NCBI GenBank assembly: GCA_937910695.1
Contig: CALEMW010000009.1
Location: forward strand, 16,470-80,469
DNA length: 64,000 nt
Reading direction: 5' to 3'
DNA from: an uncultured bacterium
GTDB lineage: Bacteria > Krumholzibacteriota > Krumholzibacteriia > LZORAL124-64-63
Shown: positions 32,417-41,195 of the stretch, one piece after another
Position numbering within the stretch: position 1 is the stretch's first letter
How the letters are laid out: each line of letters opens with the position of its first letter
Notes under the pieces: generated by a model
The model's input: only the letters and a program-made list of their open reading frames with translations
Told to the model about the DNA's origin: nothing
Databases searched by the model: none
Made by a program: the position numbers and the translations under genes

Positions 32417-34606
32417 TCAGTCGGAGTCCAGAGTCTTGAAGGCCTGCGCCAGAAGCTGGTCGGGTGTCTGGAAGGGACCGGGGTAGAGCGCGCGACCGTG
32501 TTTGACGGACAGGTTCGGTGCGCCAAGGGACTGGCGCATCAACTCGATGACGCGGTGCTCGAGGTGGGAGACGGCGTTGGTGTCCTCCGGTGCGATCACA
32601 AGGGTCACGCCGTCCGGCATCAGGTGGATGGTGTCGGAACTCCGCACGAGTCGTTCGAGGGCGCGGCTGGTGGATTCGGCCAGATCTGGACCCACGTCGT
32701 CGGGCAAGCGGAAGGCGGAGACCGAGAAGGCCACATGGTAGCGATCGGCCCGGTCCATCTCCCTGCGCAGTAGGAGCTGGAGGTCCGGCTCCCTGACCGG
32801 TGCTGCAGGTACTGTTTCGGCCAGTGCAGACCTGCCGGCCTGGGTCGTCTGCGGAAGGAGCGCGGCGAGACGGACCGCGAGTTCGGCGTCGAAGGTCGAG
32901 AAGATGCGGCTGTCGCCGGCGTCATGACGCTCCTTCCCCACCAGGATCAACCCACAGGCGGGCTGACCGGCGGCAGGAACGACAAGTACCGCGGCGTCGG
33001 GGTCTTCGTTGCGGCCGGGATCGACACCGGCGCTCAGCCAACGTCCATCGCCGGCGGCGGCCATGAGCTCGCGGGCGCGACGGGACCAATCTTCGCTGCT
33101 CCAGCCGGCGGGCGGTGCCGCGGATTCGGGAAGCAGTTCGCCGCCGTTGATGAGATAGGTGCGTCGGGCGCCCACGATACGGGCGACGGCGACTCGCAGC
33201 GCCGTGAGGGCGGAGGGGCCGGTGCCGCCGTCGTGGGGTGGGCGGCGATCGGACATATAAGCGAGGAGCTCCTGCTGGCGGTGGATCTGGTTTCGGCGCA
33301 GGAACCGGCGCATCAGTCCGGGAAGACGCCGTTCCAACAGCCCGACCACGGCAGCGCTGCGGGCCTGGAAGCGATGGGCGTCGGCGGCGTTGCCGAAGGT
33401 CAAGCCGAGAACAGCCGTCAGGTGCGGACGTCCGACTGGCAGGAAGAACAGGGTGAGTTCGTCGTCGCCGTCGGCCGCGACCTGGCGGGCGATCACCGAC
33501 CGTCCCGTGGCCAGTACGTCGTTCCACGCGGGATGGGTCTGAGGCACGGTGCCGACTCTCGTATCGCCGCCGCTGTCGCTTTCGGCGAGGAGCAGGGTCC
33601 CGTCTTGACGCAGGACCGCCATCGAAGCGCCGTCAGCATCCAGATCCATGGTCAAGGCGCCGCTCCAGCCAGCCAGGGCCGACTCAAGGGACTCGGCGTC
33701 TTCGGCCAGAGACATCAGGTGTCGAGCCAGTCGCTGGCGGAGTTCACCTTCGCGTGTGCGCGCCACACCTTCGGCACGGGCGAGGATCGAGGCCGCGCGC
33801 AGGCCCAGGCTTTCGGCGGCGGCGAGGTGGTCGGCGTCGAAGGCCTGTCGTCCGGCTGTCCGCGAGAGATTCATCACTCCGAGGATCCCGGCTTCGGTTG
33901 GCAGGGGAATGCACAGAGATGCGGACAGGGCTCCGCGTTCGTCGCCGAGGCTGGCAGCATCGCGGGAAAGAACAATTTCCGAGATCCCGGACGCCGCCAC
34001 GCGTCCGGCGATCCCCTGCCCCATCGTCACGCGGGTTCCATGCTGGACATCGAGGCTGAGACCGTGGGCGACGGCGATGAACAGTTCGTCGCCGCGGTGA
34101 TCGAGAAGCATCAGAGAGCCGCCGTCGGCCTCGACTTCGTTCATCGCGAGGTTCAACAGCCAGGGCAGGAGCCGATCCCGGTCCAGGACGTCTTCGATCC
34201 TCGAGAGGGTGCTCTGAACATCGGCTGAGGGAATGGGTTGCGATGAGACAGGAGCCGCTTTGGCCGTTCGGCTGGGAGACGGCACAGGTCGGGCGGGTAT
34301 CGGCGCCGATCGAGGGGCGGAAAAGGAATCGGTGTCTCGGTACTCGATATCGGCTCCGGCCTGGGCCGCCGCTTCGAGGGCAGAGGGTGCTGCGAACTTC
34401 GGACCCACCAGGATCGAACCGGCGGGAAGGCGGGCCGCCCTGAATGAAAGGTGAACCGGTACCCCCATTGCCTCGGCCACCAGCGTGCCGGTGGCGGCGC
34501 CGGTGGGGTCGACAATGCAACGCACCGCGACGTCCTGCTCACTACCCAGGCGGGTCAGCAGATCGATCTCGGCATCGCCGGGCATGTAAAGCGCGACGGT
34601 TCTCAT
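32417..34606 (-). CDS. Multi-GAF signalling protein with vestigial GGDEF-like C terminus
   Basis: A soluble 729-residue protein. Residues 1-75 form a small alpha/beta domain (MRTVALYMPGDAEIDLL to SILVGPKF) like a nucleotide-binding half-domain. A Pro/Ser/Ala-rich linker runs to about 130. A clear GAF domain follows at about 145-285 (LAMNEVEADGGSLMLLDHRGD, then MGQGIAGRVAASG), and a second GAF-like region at about 310-430. The last 130 residues (LLLRREMDRADRYHVAFSVSAFRL) look like a GGDEF fold without the GGDEF motif, so cyclase activity is unlikely. It lies between mutS (upstream) and mutL (downstream). Its role is unknown; ligand sensing is inferred from GAF. Confidence 0.75.
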   Translation of the reverse strand: MRTVALYMPGDAEIDLLTRLGSEQDVAVRCIVDPTGAATGTLVAEAMGVPVHLSFRAARLPAGSILVGPKFAAPSALEAAAQAGADIEYRDTDSFSAPRSAPIPARPVPSPSRTAKAAPVSSQPIPSADVQSTLSRIEDVLDRDRLLPWLLNLAMNEVEADGGSLMLLDHRGDELFIAVAHGLSLDVQHGTRVTMGQGIAGRVAASGISEIVLSRDAASLGDERGALSASLCIPLPTEAGILGVMNLSRTAGRQAFDADHLAAAESLGLRAASILARAEGVARTREGELRQRLARHLMSLAEDAESLESALAGWSGALTMDLDADGASMAVLRQDGTLLLAESDSGGDTRVGTVPQTHPAWNDVLATGRSVIARQVAADGDDELTLFFLPVGRPHLTAVLGLTFGNAADAHRFQARSAAVVGLLERRLPGLMRRFLRRNQIHRQQELLAYMSDRRPPHDGGTGPSALTALRVAVARIVGARRTYLINGGELLPESAAPPAGWSSEDWSRRARELMAAAGDGRWLSAGVDPGRNEDPDAAVLVVPAAGQPACGLILVGKERHDAGDSRIFSTFDAELAVRLAALLPQTTQAGRSALAETVPAAPVREPDLQLLLRREMDRADRYHVAFSVSAFRLPDDVGPDLAESTSRALERLVRSSDTIHLMPDGVTLVIAPEDTNAVSHLEHRVIELMRQSLGAPNLSVKHGRALYPGPFQTPDQLLAQAFKTLDSD

Positions 34607-34680
34607 GGTTCCGGGCCTCGTTTCAGGATTGAATCCAACCCTTTACCTATCGGCCGTGTCAATGAAAACCTGAGGAATGG

Positions 34681-37341
34681 TCAGGCGTCGTCCAGCTCGC
34701 GGCGGATGCGGACGAGCCACATGAAGGCGTCGACGGGGCTGAGCCGGTCAATGTCGAGATCAAGGAGGGCGGACAGGGCGTTGCGCTCGCGGTCGCTGAA
34801 CAAGGACAGCTGGGCGTTTCCGGCGGCGTCGGCGGCCAGGGCGTGCCCGGCGGCGGCGGTGTCGAAGCGGACGGCTTCGCGGACATTGGCGTCGTTCCCC
34901 GAAAGGTCGGAGAGCAAGGCCTCGGCACGGCGCAGCACGGGCTCGGGCACTCCTGCGAGCCGGGCCACGTGAATGCCGTAGCTTTTGTCGCTGCAGCCCG
35001 GTTTGACGGCATGGAGGAAGATGATGCGTCCCTCCCACTCCTTCACGTCCATGCGCATGTTCACCAGGCGGGGCAGATCCTGTTCAAGGGCCGTGAGTTC
35101 GTGGTAGTGGGTGGCGAAGATGGTGCGTGGACGAGGCCCCTCGTCGTGGTGAAGGAATTCGGTGATGGCCCAGGCCAGGGACAGTCCGTCGTAGGTGGAG
35201 GTACCTCGGCCGACCTCGTCGAGGATCACCAGGGATCGGCGCGAGGTCTGGTGGAGGATGCGGGCGGTTTCGCTCATCTCGGCAAAGAAGGTCGACTGCC
35301 CCCGGGCCACGTTGTCGCCGGCGCCGACACGGGTGAAGATGCGGTCCGCCACGCCGATCCGCGCGCTGCGGGCCGGCACGAAGCTTCCGGCCTGTGCCAT
35401 GAGGGTGATCAGGGCCACCTGACGCAGATAGGTGGATTTGCCGCCCATGTTCGGTCCGGTGAGCAGGACGATCTGATTCCCCTCGCAGTCGAGGTCGGTG
35501 TCGTTGGGGATGAAGTCGTGGTCGAGCAGGCATTCGACCACCGGATGACGGCCGCCGACGATGGCGAGGATCAGCGAATCATCGCAGGTCGGCCGGCAGT
35601 AGTCCCGCCGTTCGGCGAGTTCTGCGAAGGCGAAGAGCAGATCCAGGGACGCCACGAGTCCGGCGGTGCGGTGGAGTTCGCCGAGGTGGGCGGCGATATC
35701 GGCGAGCAGTTCGCCGAAGAGGGCTTGTTCCCTCTTCTGCATGCGCTGCTCGGCTTCGAGGATGGTCAGTTCGGCTTCCTTGAGTTCCGTGGTGTGGAAA
35801 CGGGCCGCATTGACGAGGGTCTGCTTCTGGGTGTAGTGCTCGGGTACCTTGTCCAGGTGCTTGTTGGTGACTTCGAAGAAATATCCGAAGACCTTGTTGA
35901 ATCCCACCTTCAGAGACGTGATGCCCGTAGCCGCGCGCTCCTGCTCCTGGAGTGAGGCGAGGAAGCCTTTGATATCGCTGGCGACGGCCTTGGCTTCGTC
36001 GAGGGCAGGGTCGATGCCGCGGCGGATGAAGTCGCCGGTCTTGGCTTGAGCCGGCGGCTGATCCACCAGCAGATCGAGGATGCGCGTGGCGAGGGAGCCG
36101 AGATCGGGCATGTGGCGAGCCCAGGGCATGGCGGGATGATCTTCATGTTCAGCTTCGAGAACGCAGACGGATGCTTCGCCTGCCGCACGCAGGGAGTCTC
36201 CGAGTTGTCGGGTCTGGGCCGGCCCCAGGCGGCCAGAGGCGGCGCGGACGCCCCAGCGGTCGAGGTCACCGATCCGTTTGAGGATCTTGCGCATTTCCTC
36301 TCGCCAGGAACGGTCCTTCACGGCGCCGTCGATGCCGCGGTGCCAGGAGGCCAGGATATCCAGATCGGTCAGCGGTTCGGCGAGACGCCTCTCGAGCAGA
36401 CGGCGCCCCATGGGCGTGACCGTGGCGTCGAGGTGGTGGATGAGGGTGCCCTCCCCCCGCTCGCCGCGGAAGGTACGGAAGACTTCGAGGTTACGCAGAG
36501 TCTCTTCGTCGAGGAGCAGGCTGTCGCCGCGCGATGCGAACTGGAGGGTCGTGACCTGGGCCGGACGCTTGAGGTTGAGAGTCGTCAGATAACGCAGCAG
36601 AGCGCCGGCGGCCGCAGCGGCGGCGGCGCGATCTCCGCCAGCGAGACCGAAGGGAGACAGTTCCTTGACGCCGAAGTGGTCGCACAAGGTGTCGATGGCG
36701 AATCCGGGATGGAACCAGGCGGCGCTGACGGGATTGATCACGATTCCCGGCATGGCGGTGCGCCAGGCGTGGATCAGGGATGAAGCGGCGGTTTCCGGCA
36801 CGATGATCTCGCGAGCAGCGTAGCGCTCGGCCAGGGATGTCACATCGGCTTCCTCGAGGCCGCAGCGGAATTCGCCGGTAGAAGCGTCGAGGATGGCCCA
36901 ACCGTTGGGGCCGTCGGCGGTGGGCAGAAACCCCAGACAGTAATGGCCTTGGTCGCCTCCGAGAAGCTCGGGAGCGGTCAGCGTGCCCGGGCTGATGATC
37001 TCGACGACTTCGCGTCGGACCAGCCCCTTGGCCAGGGCGGGATCTTCGACCTGCTCGCAGATCGCGACGGTGACTCCCGCCCGCAGAAGACGGCCGAGAT
37101 AGGTGTCGAGGGCATGGTACGGCACGCCCGCCAAGGGCACGGGGTGATTGCTGTTCTTGTCGCGTGTGGTCAGGGTGACGCCGCAGATATCGGCCAGGCG
37201 GGCAGCGTCGTCGAAAAAGGTTTCGTAGAAGTCGCCCATGCGGAACAGGAGGATCGCGTCGGTGTGTTCCTTTTTGATCTCCATGTACTGGGCGAGCATC
37301 GGCGTGAGCTTGGCGCTCCCCTGGGGCGAGCTCTTGGTCAT
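34681..37341 (-). CDS. mutS: DNA mismatch repair protein MutS
   Basis: Recognises mismatches and small loops. The 886-residue protein has the mismatch-reading F-x-E motif (GDFYE, Phe38-Glu40), the connector and lever domains, and a C-terminal ABC ATPase with Walker A GPNMGGKSTYLRQ, the signature region STFFAEMSETARIL, Walker B LVILDEVGRGTSTYDG and FATHYHELT. The ATG at 37341 overlaps the stop of the upstream SPOR gene by 4 bp; the longer frame is rejected because it reads through that gene. Confidence 0.97.
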   Translation of the reverse strand: MTKSSPQGSAKLTPMLAQYMEIKKEHTDAILLFRMGDFYETFFDDAARLADICGVTLTTRDKNSNHPVPLAGVPYHALDTYLGRLLRAGVTVAICEQVEDPALAKGLVRREVVEIISPGTLTAPELLGGDQGHYCLGFLPTADGPNGWAILDASTGEFRCGLEEADVTSLAERYAAREIIVPETAASSLIHAWRTAMPGIVINPVSAAWFHPGFAIDTLCDHFGVKELSPFGLAGGDRAAAAAAAGALLRYLTTLNLKRPAQVTTLQFASRGDSLLLDEETLRNLEVFRTFRGERGEGTLIHHLDATVTPMGRRLLERRLAEPLTDLDILASWHRGIDGAVKDRSWREEMRKILKRIGDLDRWGVRAASGRLGPAQTRQLGDSLRAAGEASVCVLEAEHEDHPAMPWARHMPDLGSLATRILDLLVDQPPAQAKTGDFIRRGIDPALDEAKAVASDIKGFLASLQEQERAATGITSLKVGFNKVFGYFFEVTNKHLDKVPEHYTQKQTLVNAARFHTTELKEAELTILEAEQRMQKREQALFGELLADIAAHLGELHRTAGLVASLDLLFAFAELAERRDYCRPTCDDSLILAIVGGRHPVVECLLDHDFIPNDTDLDCEGNQIVLLTGPNMGGKSTYLRQVALITLMAQAGSFVPARSARIGVADRIFTRVGAGDNVARGQSTFFAEMSETARILHQTSRRSLVILDEVGRGTSTYDGLSLAWAITEFLHHDEGPRPRTIFATHYHELTALEQDLPRLVNMRMDVKEWEGRIIFLHAVKPGCSDKSYGIHVARLAGVPEPVLRRAEALLSDLSGNDANVREAVRFDTAAAGHALAADAAGNAQLSLFSDRERNALSALLDLDIDRLSPVDAFMWLVRIRRELDDA

Positions 37342-38342
37342 GATCCCGACTCCCCCTCCACCACCATGCAGGAGAGCCCGTGATCGCGCTGCAGTGCTTC
37401 GGCCCACTCCACCGCGCGTTGGCGCGACTGGAACGTTCCGGACCGTATGCGGTGGACGCCGTGCCCTGAGGCGTCGGTGCCGACGGCGATGACGAGGTCG
37501 CCGAGCCGCCCGCGCCATTCATCGACGAAGACGAGGGCGCGACCGCGGTCGGCGAAGGCTCCCAGCTGAACAGAGTAGCGACCTGCCGCCTGAGCAGCAG
37601 CCGGGGACGGCGGTACGTCGGCGTGGGCCTCGCCGGTTTCGACGGCCTCGTGTCTGCGTGCCAATTCACGAATCCTGATCAGGGGCAGAGATTCCGGGAA
37701 GCGGTTTTCCAGCTCCCGCTCGAGGCGGAGAGCCTGGCGCGGATCAGAGCTGCGGCTGAGTTCCCAGGTTGCAGCCAGGACTTCTGCGCGACAGACGGGT
37801 GTGCCGGCCTTCTCGGCGTTGTCGTAGTAGCGCTTGGCCAGAGCGGCGTCTCCGGATGCGGCGGCGATTCGGCCCAACGTGTAACGGGCCCAGGCGAAGG
37901 AGGGATCGTCGGGTCGGACAGAAGCCAGGGCGTGGCGGGCGCTCACAAGATCCCCTGAACGACGGGCCAGCAGCCCGGCGAGGAATTCGGCACCGGGGGG
38001 CGGAGTCTGGTCTCCGGTCAGCACTGAGGTGAGATGCGAGGCGGCGGCTTCGCGGTCTCCCCTTCCCCAGGCGATCCAGGCGGCGTCGAGCCGGTGGGCG
38101 GGCAGGTCGGAACGCAATCGCTGGATGCTGGCGGGATCCTCGGCCAGCCGGAACTGCCAGGCGATCCCCGTCTCTGTAGCGAGTTCGTCGGCTGATGTCT
38201 CGGCGAGCAGTGTTTTGGCGGCGGCGATGTCCCCTTTGCGCCAGGCTGCTGCGACATCGTTCAGATCGGCGGCGAGACAGGTGGGCGCGAGGCAGCAGAG
38301 CAGGATCAGGACGATCCCTGCCATGCGGGTCCTCGACATCAT
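37338..38342 (-). CDS. Secreted TPR-like protein with C-terminal SPOR domain
   Basis: A 334-residue exported protein. The signal peptide is MSRTRMAGIVLILLCCLAPTCLA. The body is alpha-helical with TPR-like repeats (AWRKGDIAAAKTLLAET; FAWARYTLGRIAAASGDAALAKRYYDNAEKAG). A SPOR domain covers about residues 252-328 (GRYSVQLGAFADRGRALVFVDEW to HRIRSGTFQSRQRAVEWAEAL). SPOR domains bind denuded glycan at septa, so a division or envelope role is likely. ATG codons at 38342 and 38339 are both possible starts. It sits between lapB and mutS with overlaps on both sides. Confidence 0.85.
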   Translation of the reverse strand: MMSRTRMAGIVLILLCCLAPTCLAADLNDVAAAWRKGDIAAAKTLLAETSADELATETGIAWQFRLAEDPASIQRLRSDLPAHRLDAAWIAWGRGDREAAASHLTSVLTGDQTPPPGAEFLAGLLARRSGDLVSARHALASVRPDDPSFAWARYTLGRIAAASGDAALAKRYYDNAEKAGTPVCRAEVLAATWELSRSSDPRQALRLERELENRFPESLPLIRIRELARRHEAVETGEAHADVPPSPAAAQAAGRYSVQLGAFADRGRALVFVDEWRGRLGDLVIAVGTDASGHGVHRIRSGTFQSRQRAVEWAEALQRDHGLSCMVVEGESGS

Positions 38343-39511
38343 TCGCTCACCGTCGTGCGGGCCGGGCCGGGCTCGACGCCGTCGAAAGCGTGGCAGGCCG
38401 GACAGAACCAGTGTACTTCCGCGAAGGGAGCACCGCAGTCATGACAATGCCATTGCCGCGGTCCGGTCCGCGTATGGAGGGCGTCCCAGATACGCGTGAA
38501 GTCACTGTCGGGCAGGTCCTGGATCAAGATGCGCAGGAAGGGCGCGGCGGCGGCGAGGGTCAGGCGTTCGTCGCCGGATTTGCTTTCGAGAACACGGATC
38601 GCCATTTCACGGTCGCCGACTTTTTCGTGCAGAAGGGCCAGGGCGATCCACAGCGAAGCCGGGGCGCGATCGGACTGGCAGGCGCTCTCGAGAACGGGAA
38701 TCGTCCGTTCATAGCGGCCGCTGTCGAGCAGAGACTTCTGCAGGACGGGCAGCAGGAGTTCTGATTCCTCCGGCGCGTGGAGCAATCCGGACGTGGCGAT
38801 TTCGGCGGCCTTTTCCGGTTCGCCGTTCTGCAGTTTGATCAAGGCGCGGACATGAGCTACCCGGGCGGCGTAAGGTCCGTCTTCGGCCACGTCCTTCAGC
38901 AGTCGTCCAGCATCGCGAGTCGCATCGTTGCGGATGGCGTCGAGAGCGCGGTCGAGTTGGAAGAGTTCGTGGCGGCGCTGAAAGGAGTCCTGGTGATCGG
39001 CATCGACGCGGCGCACCGCTTCCCGCAGGGTCCGGGCCGCTGCGTCGTGATCCCCCTGGCCGAGCCATTGCCGGAAGCGGGCGTGCCAGAAACGGGGTGT
39101 GGCGGGCTTGCGCTTTTGGAGGTCGTCGAGCAGGGCCCGTGATTCGTCCCAGCGGCCGAGGTCGTTGAGGTCTTCGGCGAGGGCCAGGGCGATGGAGGTG
39201 CGCTTGGTGCGGTCCAGCCCAGGCCGGGCCGCGAGGCCTCGATGCAGTGCGGCGGCGCGGCGGGCATCGCCGTTCTTGCGCAGGAACAGGCCCAGCTGGA
39301 GATAGGGATCGACCGACTCGGGCGCGGCTGACACGGCTCGGCGCATGGCCTCGATGGCTGCAGGACGGTCCCCGCCCAGCCAGAGCTCTAAACCACGCGT
39401 GTAGTCGTCTTCCTTGGCCGAGGCATCGGGACGCTGCTGCAGGACGAACCAGAGCACACCGCCGAGAAGGACGGCGACGCCGCCGATCACTGAGAATTCG
39501 GCCAGGCCCAT
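38339..39511 (-). CDS. lapB: LPS assembly protein LapB-like (TPR plus rubredoxin-type zinc domain)
   Basis: In E. coli LapB (YciM) presents LpxC to FtsH and so tunes LPS synthesis. This 390-residue protein has the same build: an N-terminal membrane helix (VIGGVAVLLGGVLWFVL), a TPR array from about residue 35 to 340 (YTRGLELWLGGDRPAAIEAMRRAVSAAP and repeats), and a C-terminal rubredoxin-like knuckle with CHDC and CPAC near residues 356-378. It overlaps lapA by one base, as in the lapA-lapB operon. The LpxC connection here is inferred from the family. Confidence 0.88.
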   Translation of the reverse strand: MGLAEFSVIGGVAVLLGGVLWFVLQQRPDASAKEDDYTRGLELWLGGDRPAAIEAMRRAVSAAPESVDPYLQLGLFLRKNGDARRAAALHRGLAARPGLDRTKRTSIALALAEDLNDLGRWDESRALLDDLQKRKPATPRFWHARFRQWLGQGDHDAAARTLREAVRRVDADHQDSFQRRHELFQLDRALDAIRNDATRDAGRLLKDVAEDGPYAARVAHVRALIKLQNGEPEKAAEIATSGLLHAPEESELLLPVLQKSLLDSGRYERTIPVLESACQSDRAPASLWIALALLHEKVGDREMAIRVLESKSGDERLTLAAAAPFLRILIQDLPDSDFTRIWDALHTRTGPRQWHCHDCGAPFAEVHWFCPACHAFDGVEPGPARTTVSE

Positions 39512-39825
39512 CAGTCGACCTCCGGGGAGCCGTCAAGATCCTGGAGGGGCAGTGCGCGCAGTTCGGCGATCTCCTTGTCGCGGTCGCGCAGATCCCGCTG
39601 CAGGCCGCGCAGGCGTCCCCGCAGGCGCAGCTCACGGATACCGCCCAGAAGCATGCTCAAGATGATGCCCAGCAGGAGCGATCCGGCGAGGACGTAATAG
39701 AGGGGGATGTCGAGGTACTCGCGACCGAAGGCGCGGAGGTCCACCGACTGCCCGCTGTTCTGGGCGAACAGCACAGCCAAGGCCACTGCAACGAGCAGGG
39801 CGACGATCCACTTGATCAAGGACAT
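39511..39825 (-). CDS. lapA: LapA family (DUF1049) membrane protein
   Basis: A 104-residue protein with two TM helices (WIVALLVAVALAVLFAQN and PLYYVLAGSLLLGIILSMLLG) joined by the short periplasmic loop SGQSVDLRAFGREYLDI, then a cytoplasmic coiled coil (LRGLQRDLRDRDKEIAELRAL). This is the LapA/YciS layout. It partners LapB at the inner membrane in E. coli. It starts 14 bp after miaB and overlaps lapB. Confidence 0.9.
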   Translation of the reverse strand: MSLIKWIVALLVAVALAVLFAQNSGQSVDLRAFGREYLDIPLYYVLAGSLLLGIILSMLLGGIRELRLRGRLRGLQRDLRDRDKEIAELRALPLQDLDGSPEVD

Positions 39826-39839
39826 GGGGGCTCCTCCCG

Positions 39840-41195
39840 TCAGACAGCAACGCCGAAGAAGGTCGTGGCTTCGCAGCCCGTGATGCGGACACTGAGGGTC
39901 TGCCCCACGAAGCCTTCATGATCCAGCAGCAGAACCTTGCGGTTGTGGAGGCTGCGCGCCCTCCAGGCTCCGGCGGGTCGCCGGGCCTCGTCTTCCACCG
40001 CTACGTCCCAGACCTCGCCCACCGCCGCGGACGCCATCGAGGACCAAACGTTCTCCTGCAGGGCCATGAGTTCGGCCAGTCGCTCCTTCTTGACTTCGAG
40101 CGGCACGTCGTCGTCCAGCTTGGCCGCCGGAGTTGCCGGTCGCTCCGAATACTTGAAGTTGAAGGTCTGATCGTATCGGACCTCCCGCACCAACTCAAGG
40201 GTCATGCGGAAGTCTTCGTCGGTCTCTCCCGGAAAACCGACAATAAAATCCCCTGAAAAAGTGACTCCTGGCAGCCAACGGCGCGCCGTAGCGACGAGAC
40301 CAAGGTACTCTGCGGCCGTATAATGTCGCTTCATGCGCCGCAGCACGCGGTCGCTACCGCTCTGGGCTGGAACATGAAGCCAGGGGCAGACCTTGTCCAG
40401 TCCGCTCATGGTCTTCACGAGCTCTTCATTCATGTCGCAGGGGTGTCCTGTCAAAAATCGGATGCGCTCGAGACCCACGATGGGGTTCAGGCGCTGCAGC
40501 AGTCCGGCGAAGTTCAGGCCCGGCGCCCGGTAGGCCGTGACGTTCTGTCCCAGCAGGGTGACTTCACGGCCGCCGGCGGCGACGATGTCGCGGATCTCCT
40601 GCTCGATGACTTCGGGGGCCTTCTCGCGCTGAGGTCCGCGCGTGGCCGGTACGATACAGTAGGTGCACTTGTAGTCGCAGCCCTTGTGGATGGTCACGAG
40701 ATGGGAGTTGTTGGTGGGGTAAGCATCCGGCGGCGCGACGTAGTGGACGTCGGCCTGGTGGCCGGTGGCGACGTTGAGCTGCTTGGGACCGTCTTTGTCG
40801 CCACGAACCCTGGCGACCGCCAGGTCCAGCATGCCGGGCAGTTTGGCGTACTGGTCGACACCGAGGACGAGGTCGGCCTTCCGTTCACCCTTGGCCAGGT
40901 CGTCGGCCATCCGTTCGGCCATGCAGCCGGTCACCCCCACCACCGCCGTTTTTGACAGGCCGCGTCGGTTGAGACTGCGCAGTTCGCCGACGCGGCTATG
41001 GATCTTGTGCTCGGCGAGATCGCGAACCGAACAGGTGTTCAGCAGCACGACGTCGGCGTCGTCGACGGTCTCTGCGCGGGCGTAGCCGTGCTCGTCGAGT
41101 ATGCCGTACATGACCGAGGTGTCGTAGGAGTTCATCTGGCAGCCGTAGGTCTCGATGAAGACCTTGACGCGGCCGTCCCGGGCGGAACCGCTCAT
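39840..41195 (-). CDS. miaB: tRNA-2-methylthio-N6-dimethylallyladenosine synthase MiaB
   Basis: Radical-SAM methylthiotransferase acting on i6A37 made by MiaA. The 451-residue protein has the UPF0004 domain with the auxiliary-cluster cysteines in ETYGCQMNSYD, NTCSVRD and GCMAER, the radical-SAM Cx3Cx2C in GCDYKCTYCIVP, and a C-terminal TRAM domain. The ATG at 41195 overlaps the mtaB stop (ATGA). The frame stays open to 41903 but that part lies inside mtaB and is rejected. Confidence 0.96.
   Translation of the reverse strand: MSGSARDGRVKVFIETYGCQMNSYDTSVMYGILDEHGYARAETVDDADVVLLNTCSVRDLAEHKIHSRVGELRSLNRRGLSKTAVVGVTGCMAERMADDLAKGERKADLVLGVDQYAKLPGMLDLAVARVRGDKDGPKQLNVATGHQADVHYVAPPDAYPTNNSHLVTIHKGCDYKCTYCIVPATRGPQREKAPEVIEQEIRDIVAAGGREVTLLGQNVTAYRAPGLNFAGLLQRLNPIVGLERIRFLTGHPCDMNEELVKTMSGLDKVCPWLHVPAQSGSDRVLRRMKRHYTAAEYLGLVATARRWLPGVTFSGDFIVGFPGETDEDFRMTLELVREVRYDQTFNFKYSERPATPAAKLDDDVPLEVKKERLAELMALQENVWSSMASAAVGEVWDVAVEDEARRPAGAWRARSLHNRKVLLLDHEGFVGQTLSVRITGCEATTFFGVAV

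Noticed and set aside
32924..34228. A 434-codon + strand frame opposite the GAF-protein gene.
   Set aside because: Gly/Ala/Gln-rich shadow; the - strand frame has clear GAF domains.
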